A DNA stretch of 64,000 bases from Phenylobacterium sp. (GTDB lineage: Bacteria > Pseudomonadota > Alphaproteobacteria > Caulobacterales > Caulobacteraceae): contig NZ_JAUSCJ010000013.1 of assembly GCF_030651185.1 (NCBI RefSeq), positions 1 through 64,000 on the forward strand. The letters run 5' to 3'. The position numbers and the translations under genes were made by a program. The notes beneath the pieces are model-generated. The model was not told where the DNA came from. It made no database searches and saw only the letters and a list, made by a program, of their open reading frames with translations. The first letter of the stretch is position 1, and the number at the start of each line of letters is the position of its first letter. Of this stretch, positions 41,641-50,571 are shown one piece after another.

Positions 41641-42167
41641 GGAATGCGTGTCCTCGGGCAAGCGGCCCTTCTGAGACGGGGCCGTGGGCCCACCCTAGCT
41701 CCGCGCGCGTGCCCGCGCGAGGGCGCCGTCGCGGCAACCTGCAAGCCGGCGCGGGCGGGCGCGCCAGCCAATCTGGAGGCCTCGCGGCCTTCCGCGAGAC
41801 GCGTCCGGCCGACTTTTCGGGCCTCTAGCCCCGCTTAGATAAGAAATTTCAGGCCCAGGTGCGACAAAGTGGACACCCGCCGCGGGCCCACGTCCTTAAC
41901 GCGCCCGCCCCCCGCGCATTAACGGAGTCCGGTTGAATCACCGAGAGTCACGGGGCGCACCCATGAATCCCGCCTAGACTCTTGTCGCCGTTCGTTATGA
42001 CTCTTGGTGAATCAACATTAAGGAACAGCCAGAGTATTCCCGTGATTCACGACTCGGAAATCTTCGCGTAACGATTCAAGAACCCTGCCCCACTACAAAG
42101 GTCACAGAGCAAAAATGCTTGCGGTCACCAAAACGGTGAACGAAACCTAAAAGTGGGGTTTTCTACG
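41641..42167 (+). promoter_or_regulatory. Long intergenic/leader region upstream of flagellin
   Basis: About 330 bases before flagellin are AT-richer than the surroundings. A 20-bp imperfect inverted repeat (41931-41950 and 41998-42017; e.g. GAATCACCGAGAGTCA facing TGACTCTTGGTGAATC) encloses 47 bases, and further GATTCAC/GACTC elements occur at 41978 and 42042-42054. I could not find a convincing sigma-54 GG-N10-GC promoter. Part may be a structured 5' leader, as known for Caulobacter flagellin mRNA controlled by FlbT; that is inference. Confidence 0.45.
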
Positions 42168-42986
42168 ATGCCGAATAGCGTCAATACCAACGTCGGGGCG
42201 ATGGTCGCCCTTCAGAACCTGAACCAGACCAGCTCCGAGCTGATGACGGTCCAAAACCGCATCAACACCGGCAAGAAGATCGCTTCGGCGAAGGACAACG
42301 GCGCCATCTGGGCCATCGCCCAGAACCAACGCGCCACCTCCGGCTCCCTGAACGCCGTCAAGGACTCCCTGCAGCGCTCGCAGTCGACCGTGGACGTCGC
42401 CATCGCTGGCGGTGAAGCTGTCTCCGATCTGCTGCTGCAAATGAAGGAAAAGGCCTTGGCCGCCTCCGACTCCAGCCTCGACACCGCCTCGCGGACCGCT
42501 CTGAACGACGACTTCAACGCTCTGCGCGACCAGATCGGGAAGTCGGTTTCCAACGCCACCTTCAACGGCGTGAACATGATCAGCGCCACCGGCACCGACA
42601 TCGCCGCCCTGGCCAACGATGATGGCACCTCGAAGATCACCGTCCAGGCCCAGGACCTGTCCCTGGCCGGCATCAGCCTGGCCTCCGGGTCGATTTCGAC
42701 CCAAGCGACGGCCGAAGCCATGATCGCCACCGTCGGCACGGCGATCTCCACGGTTTCCACCGCCCTGTCGAAGATGGGTACGGGCTCCAAGTCGCTCGGC
42801 GCCCACCTGACCTTCGTCAGCAAGCTGCAAGACTCGATCGACGCCGGGGTGGGTAACCTCGTTGACGCCGACCTTGCCAAGGAAAGCGCGCGACTGACCT
42901 CGCTGCAGACCAAGCAACAGCTTGGCGTGCAGGCGCTGTCGATCGCCAACAGCTCTTCGTCGGGCCTGCTCAGCCTCTTCCGCTAA
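42168..42986 (+). CDS. Flagellin
   Basis: The 272-residue protein has the conserved flagellin ends: N-terminal [20 protein letters not shown], then [20 protein letters not shown] (D0/D1 helices), and C-terminal [40 protein letters not shown]. The middle is short, as in the ~25-28 kDa Caulobacter FljJ-O flagellins with no D2/D3 outer domain. It is secreted by the flagellar type III apparatus and polymerises into the filament. Initiation is at the ATG at 42168 (MPNSVN); an earlier in-frame ATG at 42153 lacks a ribosome site. A strong terminator follows. No other flagellar gene is in the window. Confidence 0.92.
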   Translation: MPNSVNTNVGAMVALQNLNQTSSELMTVQNRINTGKKIASAKDNGAIWAIAQNQRATSGSLNAVKDSLQRSQSTVDVAIAGGEAVSDLLLQMKEKALAASDSSLDTASRTALNDDFNALRDQIGKSVSNATFNGVNMISATGTDIAALANDDGTSKITVQAQDLSLAGISLASGSISTQATAEAMIATVGTAISTVSTALSKMGTGSKSLGAHLTFVSKLQDSIDAGVGNLVDADLAKESARLTSLQTKQQLGVQALSIANSSSSGLLSLFR

Positions 42987-43019
42987 GCCCCGACCAGAAC
43001 TCCAGTATGCGTACAGGAA

Positions 43020-43048
43020 GGGAGGTCCCGCACGGGACCTCCCTTTTT
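43020..43048 (+). terminator. Rho-independent terminator of flagellin
   Basis: An 11-bp stem GGGAGGTCCCG / CGGGACCTCCC with a CA loop is followed by TTTTT, 34 bases after the flagellin stop. Confidence 0.9.
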
Positions 43049-43104
43049 GCTGTCTGCGCATGTAAGCGCTTTCACCCTTCCCATGCCCCGATGTCTCGCG
43101 TTAG

Positions 43105-43125
43105 ATAGGACGCAAGACGTACAAT
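43105..43125. promoter_or_regulatory. Candidate LacI operator O2 in front of the capA-like operon
   Basis: The right arm ACGTACAAT is identical to the right arm of the perfect operator at 47808-47828, the spacer is 3 bases (AAG), and the left arm ATAGGACGC matches ATTGTACGT at 6 of 9 positions. Identity continues past the right arm (TTTAT against TTAAT). TACAAT inside it is a good -10 element. It is 40 bases upstream of the start at 43165. Confidence 0.6.
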
Positions 43126-43164
43126 TTATCCGCACAAAGAAATGGCGGATCGGCGGGGAGAGAC

Positions 43165-44283
43165 ATGGGCGACATTCTTCTCCTGGCGGCCGGCGACGTG
43201 GCGCCCGACCGGGACGATCCCGCCGAGTGCTTCGCGCTCGCCGCCGACACCCTGCGCCAGGCCGACATCGCCTTCTGCCAGCTTGAGTGCAACCTGACCG
43301 AGGGCGGCTCGCGCCTGCCTCAGGCCCGCCATACCCACCGCGCCACCCTCAAGGCCGCCCACGCCATGAAGGCCGCCGGGTTCAACCTGGTGTCCTTCGC
43401 CGGCAACCACTGCATGGACTGGGGCAAGGAAGGCTTCTTCGACACCATCGCCAACCTGGAGATCGCCGACCTCAAGGTGGTGGGGGTTGGGGCCAATATC
43501 GGGGCGGCGCGCGCGCCGGTCATCCAGGAGGTGCGCGGGACCAGGGTGGCGACCCTGGCCTACTCCTCGATCCTGCCGATGAGCTACTGGGCCGAGGCCG
43601 ACCGCCCCGGCTGCGCGCCGATGCGGGCCCACACCCTCTACGAACAGATCGAACACGACCAGCCCGGCACCCCGGCCCGGGTCCACACCTACGCGCACCG
43701 CGGCGACCTGGCCGCCCTGCTGGACGACATCGCCAAGGCCAAGGCCGTGGCCGACGTGGTGGTGGTCTCCCTGCACTGGGGCATCCACTTCGTGCCCGCC
43801 GTCCTGGCCGACTACCAGCAGGAGGTGGCGCACGCGGCCATCGACGCCGGCGCCGACCTGATCCTCGGCCACCACGCCCACATCCTGAAGGGCATAGAGG
43901 TCTATCGGGGCAAGGCGATCTTCTATTCGCTGAGCAACTTCGCCGTCGATCTGCGGATGACGCCGGAGCATGCGGCCAGCAAGGGGTTCAAGGAGATCCA
44001 GGTGCTGTCGCCCGGCTGGGAGCCGGACTTCGAAAGCCTCTACAACTTCCCGCCCGACGCCCGCATGACCCTGATCGCCAAGGCGGTGATTTCAGGCGGG
44101 GCGATCACCCGCGTCGGCTACCTGCCCGCCTTCATCAACCGCCAGGCCCAGCCGGAAGTGCTGGCCGCCGGCGACCCGCGCTTCACCCAGGTGATCGACT
44201 ATGTCCGCGCCATCGGCGTGGCGGTCGATCTCGACACCGGCTTCGTCGTCCAAGGCGACGAGGTCATTATCCAGACATCTTGA
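43165..44283 (+). CDS. CapA-family (PgsA-like) metallophosphoesterase-fold protein
   Basis: The 372-residue protein has the CapA pattern: AAGDVAPDR at the start, CQLECNLTEG, FAGNHCMDWGKEGFFDTIAN, VVVVSLHWGIHFVP, ILGHHAHILKGIEVYRGKAI and FYSLSNF, giving a calcineurin-like two-metal site. CapA/PgsA are linked to poly-gamma-glutamate capsules, but no capB/capC is present and there is no signal peptide or membrane anchor, so a cytoplasmic catabolic or hydrolytic role is more likely. It is the first gene of an operon with a DMT transporter and an MmgE/PrpD gene, with a LacI-type operator in its promoter. Confidence 0.82.
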   Translation: MGDILLLAAGDVAPDRDDPAECFALAADTLRQADIAFCQLECNLTEGGSRLPQARHTHRATLKAAHAMKAAGFNLVSFAGNHCMDWGKEGFFDTIANLEIADLKVVGVGANIGAARAPVIQEVRGTRVATLAYSSILPMSYWAEADRPGCAPMRAHTLYEQIEHDQPGTPARVHTYAHRGDLAALLDDIAKAKAVADVVVVSLHWGIHFVPAVLADYQQEVAHAAIDAGADLILGHHAHILKGIEVYRGKAIFYSLSNFAVDLRMTPEHAASKGFKEIQVLSPGWEPDFESLYNFPPDARMTLIAKAVISGGAITRVGYLPAFINRQAQPEVLAAGDPRFTQVIDYVRAIGVAVDLDTGFVVQGDEVIIQTS

Positions 44284-44296
44284 GGAGGCGACCGCG

Positions 44297-45316
44297 ATGA
44301 AACGCGCCCTGCCGTTGGAGGTCATCACCCTCCTCTACATGCTGTTCTACATCCCCTACATCATCCTCACCAAGCACCTGGCCACCACGCCGGACCCGAC
44401 CCTGGGACGGCCCCTGAGCGGGCTGGAGATCCTGCCGGCGTCGCTGGCGCTCTCGGGCGTGGCGACCATCCTCTGGATCTGGGCGGCGGGCTGGTGGAAG
44501 TCGGCCAACCAGGTGAAGCTGGGACCGCTGTCGGTCCCCTTCCCCACCAAGTGGACCCTGCTGTCGGGGATCTGCACCGCCTTCGTGCTGTTCACCGTGC
44601 CGCTGTCCTACACCTTCCAAGGGGTCTCGATCCCCTACATCCAGCTGCTGATGCGCGGCGACGTGCTGCTGATCGCGCCGGTGGTGGACCTGGTGATGGG
44701 GCGCAAGGTGCGCTGGTGGTCCTGGACGGCGCTCGCCCTGGCGGCCCTGGGCATGTTCATCGCCATCAATGCGCGCGGCGGGATCAACCTGCCGCCCATC
44801 GCGATCGCCACCATCATCGCCTACACGATCGGCTACTTCGGCCGCCTGGCGATCATGACCAAGGTCTCCAAGACCGGGGCGGAGGGGTCTGTGAAGAGCT
44901 ACTTCGTCGAGGAGAAGATCGTCGGCATCCCGGTGGCCATCGCCGTGCTGGCGGCCATCTCGTGGTTTGGCCTGGGGAACCAGGGCGGCCAGCTCGGCTG
45001 GGGCTTCGTGGACGTCTGGAGCAGTCCGCAACTGCTGCCCATCGCCGTCATGGGCCTGACCCTCTTCGTCGTCTCGGTGTTCTCGATCCTGATCCTGCTG
45101 GACGCGCGGGAGAACACCTTCTGCGTACCGCTGGAACGGTCGGCCAGCGTGCTGGCCGGCGTGGTGGCGGCCTATGTTCTGGCCTTCACCCTGGGCCTGC
45201 CCAAGCCCACCACCGCCGAACTGATCGGCTCGGGCCTGCTGGTGGCCGCCATCGTGGTGCTGTCGGTGGCCCCGCGCCTGGCCGCGCGGCGCCTCGCCCT
45301 GGCCGAGGCGACCTGA
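44297..45316 (+). CDS. DMT/EamA-like multi-pass transporter
   Basis: The 339-residue membrane protein has about ten hydrophobic segments, beginning VITLLYMLFYIPYIILTKHL and including YIQLLMRGDVLLIAPVVDLV (which resembles the EamA half-repeat ending) and CVPLERSASVLAGVVAAYVL. Drug/metabolite transporters of this type export or import small metabolites. The substrate is unknown; a carboxylate related to the neighbouring MmgE/PrpD substrate is plausible. GAGGAGG lies 6 bases before the ATG, 13 bases after the capA-like stop. Confidence 0.75.
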   Translation: MKRALPLEVITLLYMLFYIPYIILTKHLATTPDPTLGRPLSGLEILPASLALSGVATILWIWAAGWWKSANQVKLGPLSVPFPTKWTLLSGICTAFVLFTVPLSYTFQGVSIPYIQLLMRGDVLLIAPVVDLVMGRKVRWWSWTALALAALGMFIAINARGGINLPPIAIATIIAYTIGYFGRLAIMTKVSKTGAEGSVKSYFVEEKIVGIPVAIAVLAAISWFGLGNQGGQLGWGFVDVWSSPQLLPIAVMGLTLFVVSVFSILILLDARENTFCVPLERSASVLAGVVAAYVLAFTLGLPKPTTAELIGSGLLVAAIVVLSVAPRLAARRLALAEAT

Positions 45317-45320
45317 GCCC

Positions 45321-46682
45321 ATGCTGACCCGCGCGGTCGCCCGCCACGTCGTGGCCCTGCGGTTCGAGGACCTGACAGCTGAAGCCGTGACGGCCGCCAA
45401 GCGCTCGCTGCTGGACGCCGTGGCCGTAAGCCTGGCCGCCAGCGGCATCGGCGAGGGCTGCGGCCCCTTCACCGAGCTGGCGCGGGATGCCGGCGGCCGG
45501 CCCGAGGCCACGGTGCTGGGCGCGGGCTTCAAGGCGCCCCTGGCCGCCGCGGTCCTGGCCAATGGCGCCCTGGCCCACGCCCTGGACTTCGAGGACGCCC
45601 TGGACGGCGCGCCGGTGCATCCCAACGCCGCCTCGACCCCGGTGGCCCTGGCGCTCGCCGAGACCCTGCCTGGCGTCACCGGCCGCGACCTGATCACGGC
45701 CCTGGCGGTAGGTTGCGACCTCACCTGTCGGCTCGGCCTGGCCTTGCAGGTGAACCCGGACGACTTCGGCTTCTATCCCCCGCCGATCCTCTCGGCCTTC
45801 GGGGCGGTCGCCACGGCGGGCAAGTTGCTGAAGCTGGACGAGCGCGCCCTGCTGGACGCCTTCGCCCTGGTGCTGAACCAGGCGGTAGCCAGCGCCGAAT
45901 TCAAGGGCGAGCCGGCCTCGGTGATCCGCGCGGTCCGCGACGCCTTCCCGGCCCAGGCGGCCCTGCAATCTGCTCTGCTCGCCTCGAAGGGCGTGCGGGG
46001 TTTTGACACCGCGCTCGAGGGCAAGGCCGGACTGTTCGCGCTCTATGCCCGTGGCGCCTATGATCCCGAGGTCATCACCGACCGCCTGGGTGCGCGGTTT
46101 TACGGCACGCAGCTCAGCCTCAAACCGTGGCCCAGCTGCCGGGGGACCCACGCCTTCATCGAGGCGGCCCTGACGCTCAGCGCCCGCAACGGGCTCAAGC
46201 CGACCGAAATCGAGGCCCTGACAGCCACCGGCGGTCCGGTCCAGGTCATGCTGGTGGAACCCGCCGCCCAGAAACAGGCGCCCGCCACCGCCATCGACGC
46301 CAAGTTCTCCATCCCCTTCACCGTGGCCGCCGCTCTGGTTCGCGGCGAGATCACCTTAGAGACCTTCGAGAACCTGACCGACCCGGCGGTGCTGGCCCTG
46401 GCGCGCAAGGTCAGCTTCGTCCAGGCGCCGGGCGCGGACATGCGCACCGCCGCCTCCGGCGCCTTGGATATCCGCACCACCGATGGGCGGAGCTTCGCCA
46501 TGGCCGTGCCCGAGCCGCTGGGCGCGCCCACCAATCCGATGACGGAGCGGGCCCTGGTGGCGAAGTTCGTGGCCTGCGCGGGCTATGCGGCGTCGCCTGT
46601 GACGGACGCGGCGGGTCTCGCGGCGAGGCTGCTGGCGGTGGATGAAGAGGCAGACTTGAAGGGCCTGATCGGAAGCTTGTGA
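45321..46682 (+). CDS. MmgE/PrpD family protein
   Basis: The 453-residue protein belongs to the 2-methylcitrate dehydratase fold family: LLDAVAVSLAASGIGEGCGP, NGALAHALDFEDALDGAPVH (active-site Asp/His stretch, ~80-100), HPNAASTPVALALAE and KPWPSCRGTHAFIEAAL. Members dehydrate 2-methylcitrate, decarboxylate cis-aconitate or isomerise other tricarboxylates. No prpB or prpC is nearby, so propionate catabolism is unlikely, and the acid used is unknown. It is the third gene of the capA-like operon, starting 4 bases after the transporter stop. Confidence 0.85.
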   Translation: MLTRAVARHVVALRFEDLTAEAVTAAKRSLLDAVAVSLAASGIGEGCGPFTELARDAGGRPEATVLGAGFKAPLAAAVLANGALAHALDFEDALDGAPVHPNAASTPVALALAETLPGVTGRDLITALAVGCDLTCRLGLALQVNPDDFGFYPPPILSAFGAVATAGKLLKLDERALLDAFALVLNQAVASAEFKGEPASVIRAVRDAFPAQAALQSALLASKGVRGFDTALEGKAGLFALYARGAYDPEVITDRLGARFYGTQLSLKPWPSCRGTHAFIEAALTLSARNGLKPTEIEALTATGGPVQVMLVEPAAQKQAPATAIDAKFSIPFTVAAALVRGEITLETFENLTDPAVLALARKVSFVQAPGADMRTAASGALDIRTTDGRSFAMAVPEPLGAPTNPMTERALVAKFVACAGYAASPVTDAAGLAARLLAVDEEADLKGLIGSL

Positions 46683-46688
46683 CATCCG

Positions 46689-46712
46689 CCCTCCCCTTCA
46701 CGGGAGGGAGAA
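46689..46712. terminator. Hairpin between convergent genes
   Basis: A stem CCCTCCC / GGGAGGG with a six-base loop lies between the MmgE/PrpD stop and the LacI stop. There is no T-run, but the position suits a bidirectional terminator. Confidence 0.5.
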
Positions 46713-46716
46713 ATCC

Positions 46717-47760
46717 CTACCCGCTCTTGCGCACCACCAACTCGAACCCAACGTCCACGATAGGTTCGGCCACGCGTTCCCCCCGCGCCCGCTGCAGCAG
46801 GAAGCTCACCGCCTGGCGGCCGATGGCGTGGCCATCGATGCGGACAGTGGTCAGGGCTGGGTTCACATCGGCGGAGAAGTCGAGGTCGCCGAAGCCGATC
46901 ACCGCCAGGTCGCCCGGAACGTCGAGACCCCGGCTCTGGGCCTCGGCGATGACGCCATAGGCGGTCCAGTCCGACGAGCAGACCACCACGTCGGGCCGCG
47001 TGCCGGCCTCCCAGGCCTGGGCGAAGGCGCGCCGGCCCCGCCCCACCGTGGTGACGCCGTCGAAGGTCAGAACCTCGGGGTTGGGTCGGCCGTTCTGGCG
47101 CAGGGCCTCGGTGAAGCCGGCTTGGCGGATGCCGGCTCGGGTCCCGGTGGCGGAGATCAGCAGCGGCTTCTTCCAGCCCTTGTCGATGACGCGCGAGCCC
47201 ACGGCGTGGCCGACTGCCTCGTGGGAGAAGCCCACCACCATGTCGATGGGATCGGCGGGCAGGTCCCAGGTCTCGATGATCGGGGTGTTCTGGGCCACCA
47301 GGCGCTGGCGCATGATCGGATCGGTGATCGAGCCGGTGAGGATCACGCCGTCCGGGCGCCGGCCCAGCACGGCGGAGAGCTGCTGGCCCACGTGCTCGTC
47401 CCGCGCCCCGGTCAGACCCAGCATGACGCTGTAGCCCGCGCCCGCCAGCTCGTCGGTCATGGCCTGGATGGTGGCCGCGAAGATCGACTGCTCGATGGTC
47501 GGCGCCAGCGCCGCCACCAGCCGGGAGCGGTTGGAGGCCAGGCCTCCAGCCACCAGGTTCGGTGTGTAACCCAGCTCGTCCACCGCGCCCTTGATGCGGG
47601 CCGCGGTCTCGGCGCTCAGCTTGCCCGGCGCGTTGAAGAACCGAGACACGGTGGCCCCCGACACGCCGGCCATGCGGGCCACCTGCGCCAGGGTCGGCGT
47701 CGGAGAGTCGGGGCGTCGAACGAGGCGGAGCGGCGGTGTCACAGCGTGACGATGATCCAA
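46717..47760 (-). CDS. LacI-family transcriptional regulator (GntR-type)
   Basis: The 347-residue protein has a LacI helix-turn-helix at ~22-70 (TLAQVARMAGVSGATVSRFF, NAPGKLSAETAARIKGAVDE) and a sensor domain with VVVCSSDWTAYGVIAEAQSR and DLAVIGFGDLDFSADVNPAL. The initiator is probably TTG at 47760; GTG at 47742 is an alternative. A perfect palindrome lies 48-68 bases upstream, in the promoter shared with the TonB receptor, and a near copy precedes the capA-like operon. It thus likely represses itself, the receptor cluster and the capA-like operon. Confidence 0.87.
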   Translation of the reverse strand: MDHRHAVTPPLRLVRRPDSPTPTLAQVARMAGVSGATVSRFFNAPGKLSAETAARIKGAVDELGYTPNLVAGGLASNRSRLVAALAPTIEQSIFAATIQAMTDELAGAGYSVMLGLTGARDEHVGQQLSAVLGRRPDGVILTGSITDPIMRQRLVAQNTPIIETWDLPADPIDMVVGFSHEAVGHAVGSRVIDKGWKKPLLISATGTRAGIRQAGFTEALRQNGRPNPEVLTFDGVTTVGRGRRAFAQAWEAGTRPDVVVCSSDWTAYGVIAEAQSRGLDVPGDLAVIGFGDLDFSADVNPALTTVRIDGHAIGRQAVSFLLQRARGERVAEPIVDVGFELVVRKSG

Positions 47761-47802
47761 AAACCCTTACGCAGCAACGATGAACGCGCTTACATTTGCA
47801 CG

Positions 47803-47828
47803 TTGACATTGTACGTTTGACGTACAAT
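47803..47828. promoter_or_regulatory. Promoter and perfect LacI operator O1 before the TonB receptor
   Basis: The arms ATTGTACGT (47808-47816) and ACGTACAAT (47820-47828) are exact reverse complements around TTG. TTGACA (47803-47808) and TACAAT (47823-47828), 14 bases apart, would form a promoter that the operator covers, so bound repressor should block it. It lies between the divergent LacI and TonB-receptor genes. Confidence 0.8.
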
Positions 47829-47879
47829 TAATTCTCCAAACGGCGCCATGAGCGACCGATGCCTGGGGAGGTTGACCAA

Positions 47880-50510
47880 ATGTCTGAACTGAAGATGCGC
47901 GGCCGTTATCTGGCCGGAGCGGCGCTGGGCGCCCTGATGGCGTTCGGCGCGGGCCAGGCCAGCGCCCAGGACACCAGCCTCTCCGAAGTCGTGGTCACCG
48001 GCAGCCGGATTCGTGGCGTCGAGGCGGTCGGCTCCAACGTCGTCAGCATCAACCAGGAAGCGATTGTCCAGAGCGGAACCTCGTCGGCCGCCGACCTGCT
48101 GCGAAAGGTGCCGCAGGTGATCGGGCTTGGCCCCTCGGCCACCGCCTCCAGCGCCCAAAACGGGGCGGCCAACGCCACCCGGGGTTCGGGCGTCAACCTG
48201 CGGGGCGTCGGCGTCAACGCCACCCTGCTGCTGCTGAACGGCAAGCGCTTCCCCGCGGCGGGGACCCAAGGCCAGTTCACCGATCCCTCGGTCATTCCGT
48301 TCCTGGCCCTGGAGCGGGTGGAGGTGGTGCCGGACGGCGCCTCGGCCATCTACGGCTCCGACGCCATCGCCGGCGTGGTCAACCTGATCATCCGCAAGAC
48401 CTTCGACGGCGCCCAGACCAACGCGCGGGTCTCCTACGCTGACGGCTACGAAACCCACCAGATCAGCCAGCTGCTGGGCACGAGCTGGGACAGCGGCGCC
48501 GCGATGATCGCCTTCGAGCACAGCTACAACACCGAGCTCGATGCGCGCGACCGCGACTTCTATACCTCCGACCTGCGCTCGCGCGGCGGCCGCGACCTGC
48601 GGGCCAATCAGTGCAATCCGGGCAACATCATTATCTCGGGCGTGACCTATGCCATCCCGGCCGGCGGGGTCACCGCGGCCAACGCGGCGTCGCTGGTTCC
48701 CGCGACCAACCTCTGCGACAACCTGAAGTACAACTACATCATCCCCGAGCAGCAGAAGAACAGCGTGGTGCTGTCAGCCCGGCAGGACATCACCGACACC
48801 ATCAGCCTGTTCACCGAGGGCTATTACTCAAAACGCCAGGTGCTGAACCGCAACATCATCACCTCGTCCCTGACCGTGCCCTCGACCAACCCCTTCTATG
48901 TTCGCCCGCCCGGCGCGCCGGCGGGGACCTCGGAGTCGGTGAACTACTCGTTCTTCAAGGACTTCGGATACAACTACGTGGCCTCGGGCTCGGCCTCGGG
49001 TGAGATCACCGCCGGCGCCGATATCAAGCTGCCTGGCGAGTGGAAGGCCACCGCCTATGCTTCCTATGGCCGGTCCGACGACCTCAACAAGCAGCGGTCG
49101 AACTATTACGGCGCCGGTGGCGTGGCGGCGCTGGCCGACACCAACCCGGCCACGGCGCTCAACCTGTTCGGCGGCGCCAACCACCCGGCCACCATCGCCA
49201 AGATCTCCAGCGGCCAGTTCATCATCCAGGCGCGCACGGGACTGAAGACCTACAACGTCCAGGCCGACGGCGGGCTGATCGACCTGCCCGGCGGCAAGGT
49301 GCGCCTGGCGGTCGGCGCCGAGTACCGCGAGGAGCAGCTGGTCACCAACCTGTTCGGCGGCGCGCCGGGTCCGGCCACCACCTCGGCCTATTCCAACGTC
49401 ACCCGCAACATCGGCGCGACCTTCGCCGAACTCTACGTGCCCCTGGTGGGCCCCGACATGAACGTGCCCCTGGTGCGCCGTCTCGACCTGTCGGTGGCCG
49501 GCCGCTACGAGGACTATTCCGACGTCGGGACCACCAAGAACCCGAAGATCGGCCTGAACTGGGAGCTGGCCGAGGGCGTCAGCTTCCGCGGCAGCTACGG
49601 CAAGTCGTTCCGGGCGCCCAGCCTGGCGGAGAACAGCCCGATCGGCGGAGGCGCGGGCCTCTACGGTGACACCCTGCCCGATCCGTCCTCCCCCACCGGC
49701 ACCCGCCAGGGCATCGGCATCGCGGGCGGCAATCCCAACCTGCAGCCCGAGACCGCCAAGACCTGGTCCTTCGGCCTCGACCTGCGTCCCGAGCCCCTGC
49801 CCGGCTTCCACGCCAACGTCACCTATTTCAAGGTCGACTACGAGAACCAGATCGTCGCCCTGCGCGGGACGGCGGGCCTGCTGTCCCTGCCCTTCTATGC
49901 GCAGTTCGTGATCCGCAACCCGACCCCGGCGCAGATCGCCGCCCTGCAGGCGCAGTACGTCACCAACACCCCGATCAACACTGCCCTCGTGACCTACATC
50001 CAGGACGGGCGGCGCCATAACCTGGGCACCAACATCATCCGCGGGTTCGACTTCGACCTGGGCTATGACTGGAGCACCAGCCTGGGCGACTTCGAGACCA
50101 GCGTCAGCGGCGAGTACTTCACCAAGTTCGACCTTTCGCCGGCCCCCGGCGCGCCGATCACCGCGGTGGTGGACACCATCAACTACCCGCCGGAGCTGCG
50201 CATGCGCGGCGAGCTGGCCTGGCGCAACAACGGTTGGAGCGCCCGCTCCGCCGTCAACTTCACCGGCGCCTACAAGAACAACACCATCACCCCGGCCAAG
50301 AAGATCGACGCCTTCACGACCGTCGATCTGCACGTGAGCTATGACCTGAGCCCGCGCGGCGGCTGGTTCGACGGTGTGACCGTGGCCCTGGACGCCCAGA
50401 ACCTGTTCAACAAGGAGCCGCCCTTCGTGGACATCTCCGGCGGCTACGACCCGCAGATGGCCAGCCCGATCGGCCGGCTGGTGGGCGTGTCGATCGACAA
50501 GCGCTGGTAG
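47880..50510 (+). CDS. TonB-dependent outer membrane receptor (LacI regulon)
   Basis: The 876-residue protein has a signal peptide (cleavage near ASAQD), a TonB box SLSEVVVTGSRIRG, the plug (ADLLRKVPQVIGLG, GVNLRGVGVNATLLLLNGKR, LERVEVVPDGASAIYGSDAI, AGVVNLIIRK) and a barrel ending SIDKRW. The GSRI-type plug belongs to the iron-complex/oligosaccharide group common in Caulobacterales and Xanthomonads for plant-derived carbon. GGGGAGG lies 8 bases before the ATG. It is divergent from the LacI gene and precedes tannase-like and hydrolase genes, so an esterified plant compound is a likely ligand. Confidence 0.9.
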   Translation: MSELKMRGRYLAGAALGALMAFGAGQASAQDTSLSEVVVTGSRIRGVEAVGSNVVSINQEAIVQSGTSSAADLLRKVPQVIGLGPSATASSAQNGAANATRGSGVNLRGVGVNATLLLLNGKRFPAAGTQGQFTDPSVIPFLALERVEVVPDGASAIYGSDAIAGVVNLIIRKTFDGAQTNARVSYADGYETHQISQLLGTSWDSGAAMIAFEHSYNTELDARDRDFYTSDLRSRGGRDLRANQCNPGNIIISGVTYAIPAGGVTAANAASLVPATNLCDNLKYNYIIPEQQKNSVVLSARQDITDTISLFTEGYYSKRQVLNRNIITSSLTVPSTNPFYVRPPGAPAGTSESVNYSFFKDFGYNYVASGSASGEITAGADIKLPGEWKATAYASYGRSDDLNKQRSNYYGAGGVAALADTNPATALNLFGGANHPATIAKISSGQFIIQARTGLKTYNVQADGGLIDLPGGKVRLAVGAEYREEQLVTNLFGGAPGPATTSAYSNVTRNIGATFAELYVPLVGPDMNVPLVRRLDLSVAGRYEDYSDVGTTKNPKIGLNWELAEGVSFRGSYGKSFRAPSLAENSPIGGGAGLYGDTLPDPSSPTGTRQGIGIAGGNPNLQPETAKTWSFGLDLRPEPLPGFHANVTYFKVDYENQIVALRGTAGLLSLPFYAQFVIRNPTPAQIAALQAQYVTNTPINTALVTYIQDGRRHNLGTNIIRGFDFDLGYDWSTSLGDFETSVSGEYFTKFDLSPAPGAPITAVVDTINYPPELRMRGELAWRNNGWSARSAVNFTGAYKNNTITPAKKIDAFTTVDLHVSYDLSPRGGWFDGVTVALDAQNLFNKEPPFVDISGGYDPQMASPIGRLVGVSIDKRW

Positions 50511-50518
50511 GATTTCAA

Positions 50519-50560
50519 GGGCCGGAGCGGCGTCCCCGCCCTCCGGCCTTCTTCTGTTTC
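50519..50560 (+). terminator. Hairpin after the TonB receptor, possible partial terminator
   Basis: GGCCGGAG (50520-50527) and CTCCGGCC (50541-50548) form a stem with a 13-base GC-rich loop, followed by the T-rich TTCTTCTGTTT. It ends just before the ribosome site of the tannase-like gene and may set the ratio of receptor to enzyme message. Confidence 0.65.
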
Positions 50561-50571
50561 GGAGTACAGCC

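Noticed and set aside
43165-44283. Poly-gamma-glutamate capsule locus
   Set aside because: Only a CapA-like protein is present, without export signal or capB/capC. The neighbours are a transporter and an MmgE/PrpD gene.
45321-46682. Methylcitrate cycle locus
   Set aside because: The MmgE/PrpD protein has no prpB, prpC or propionyl-CoA genes nearby.
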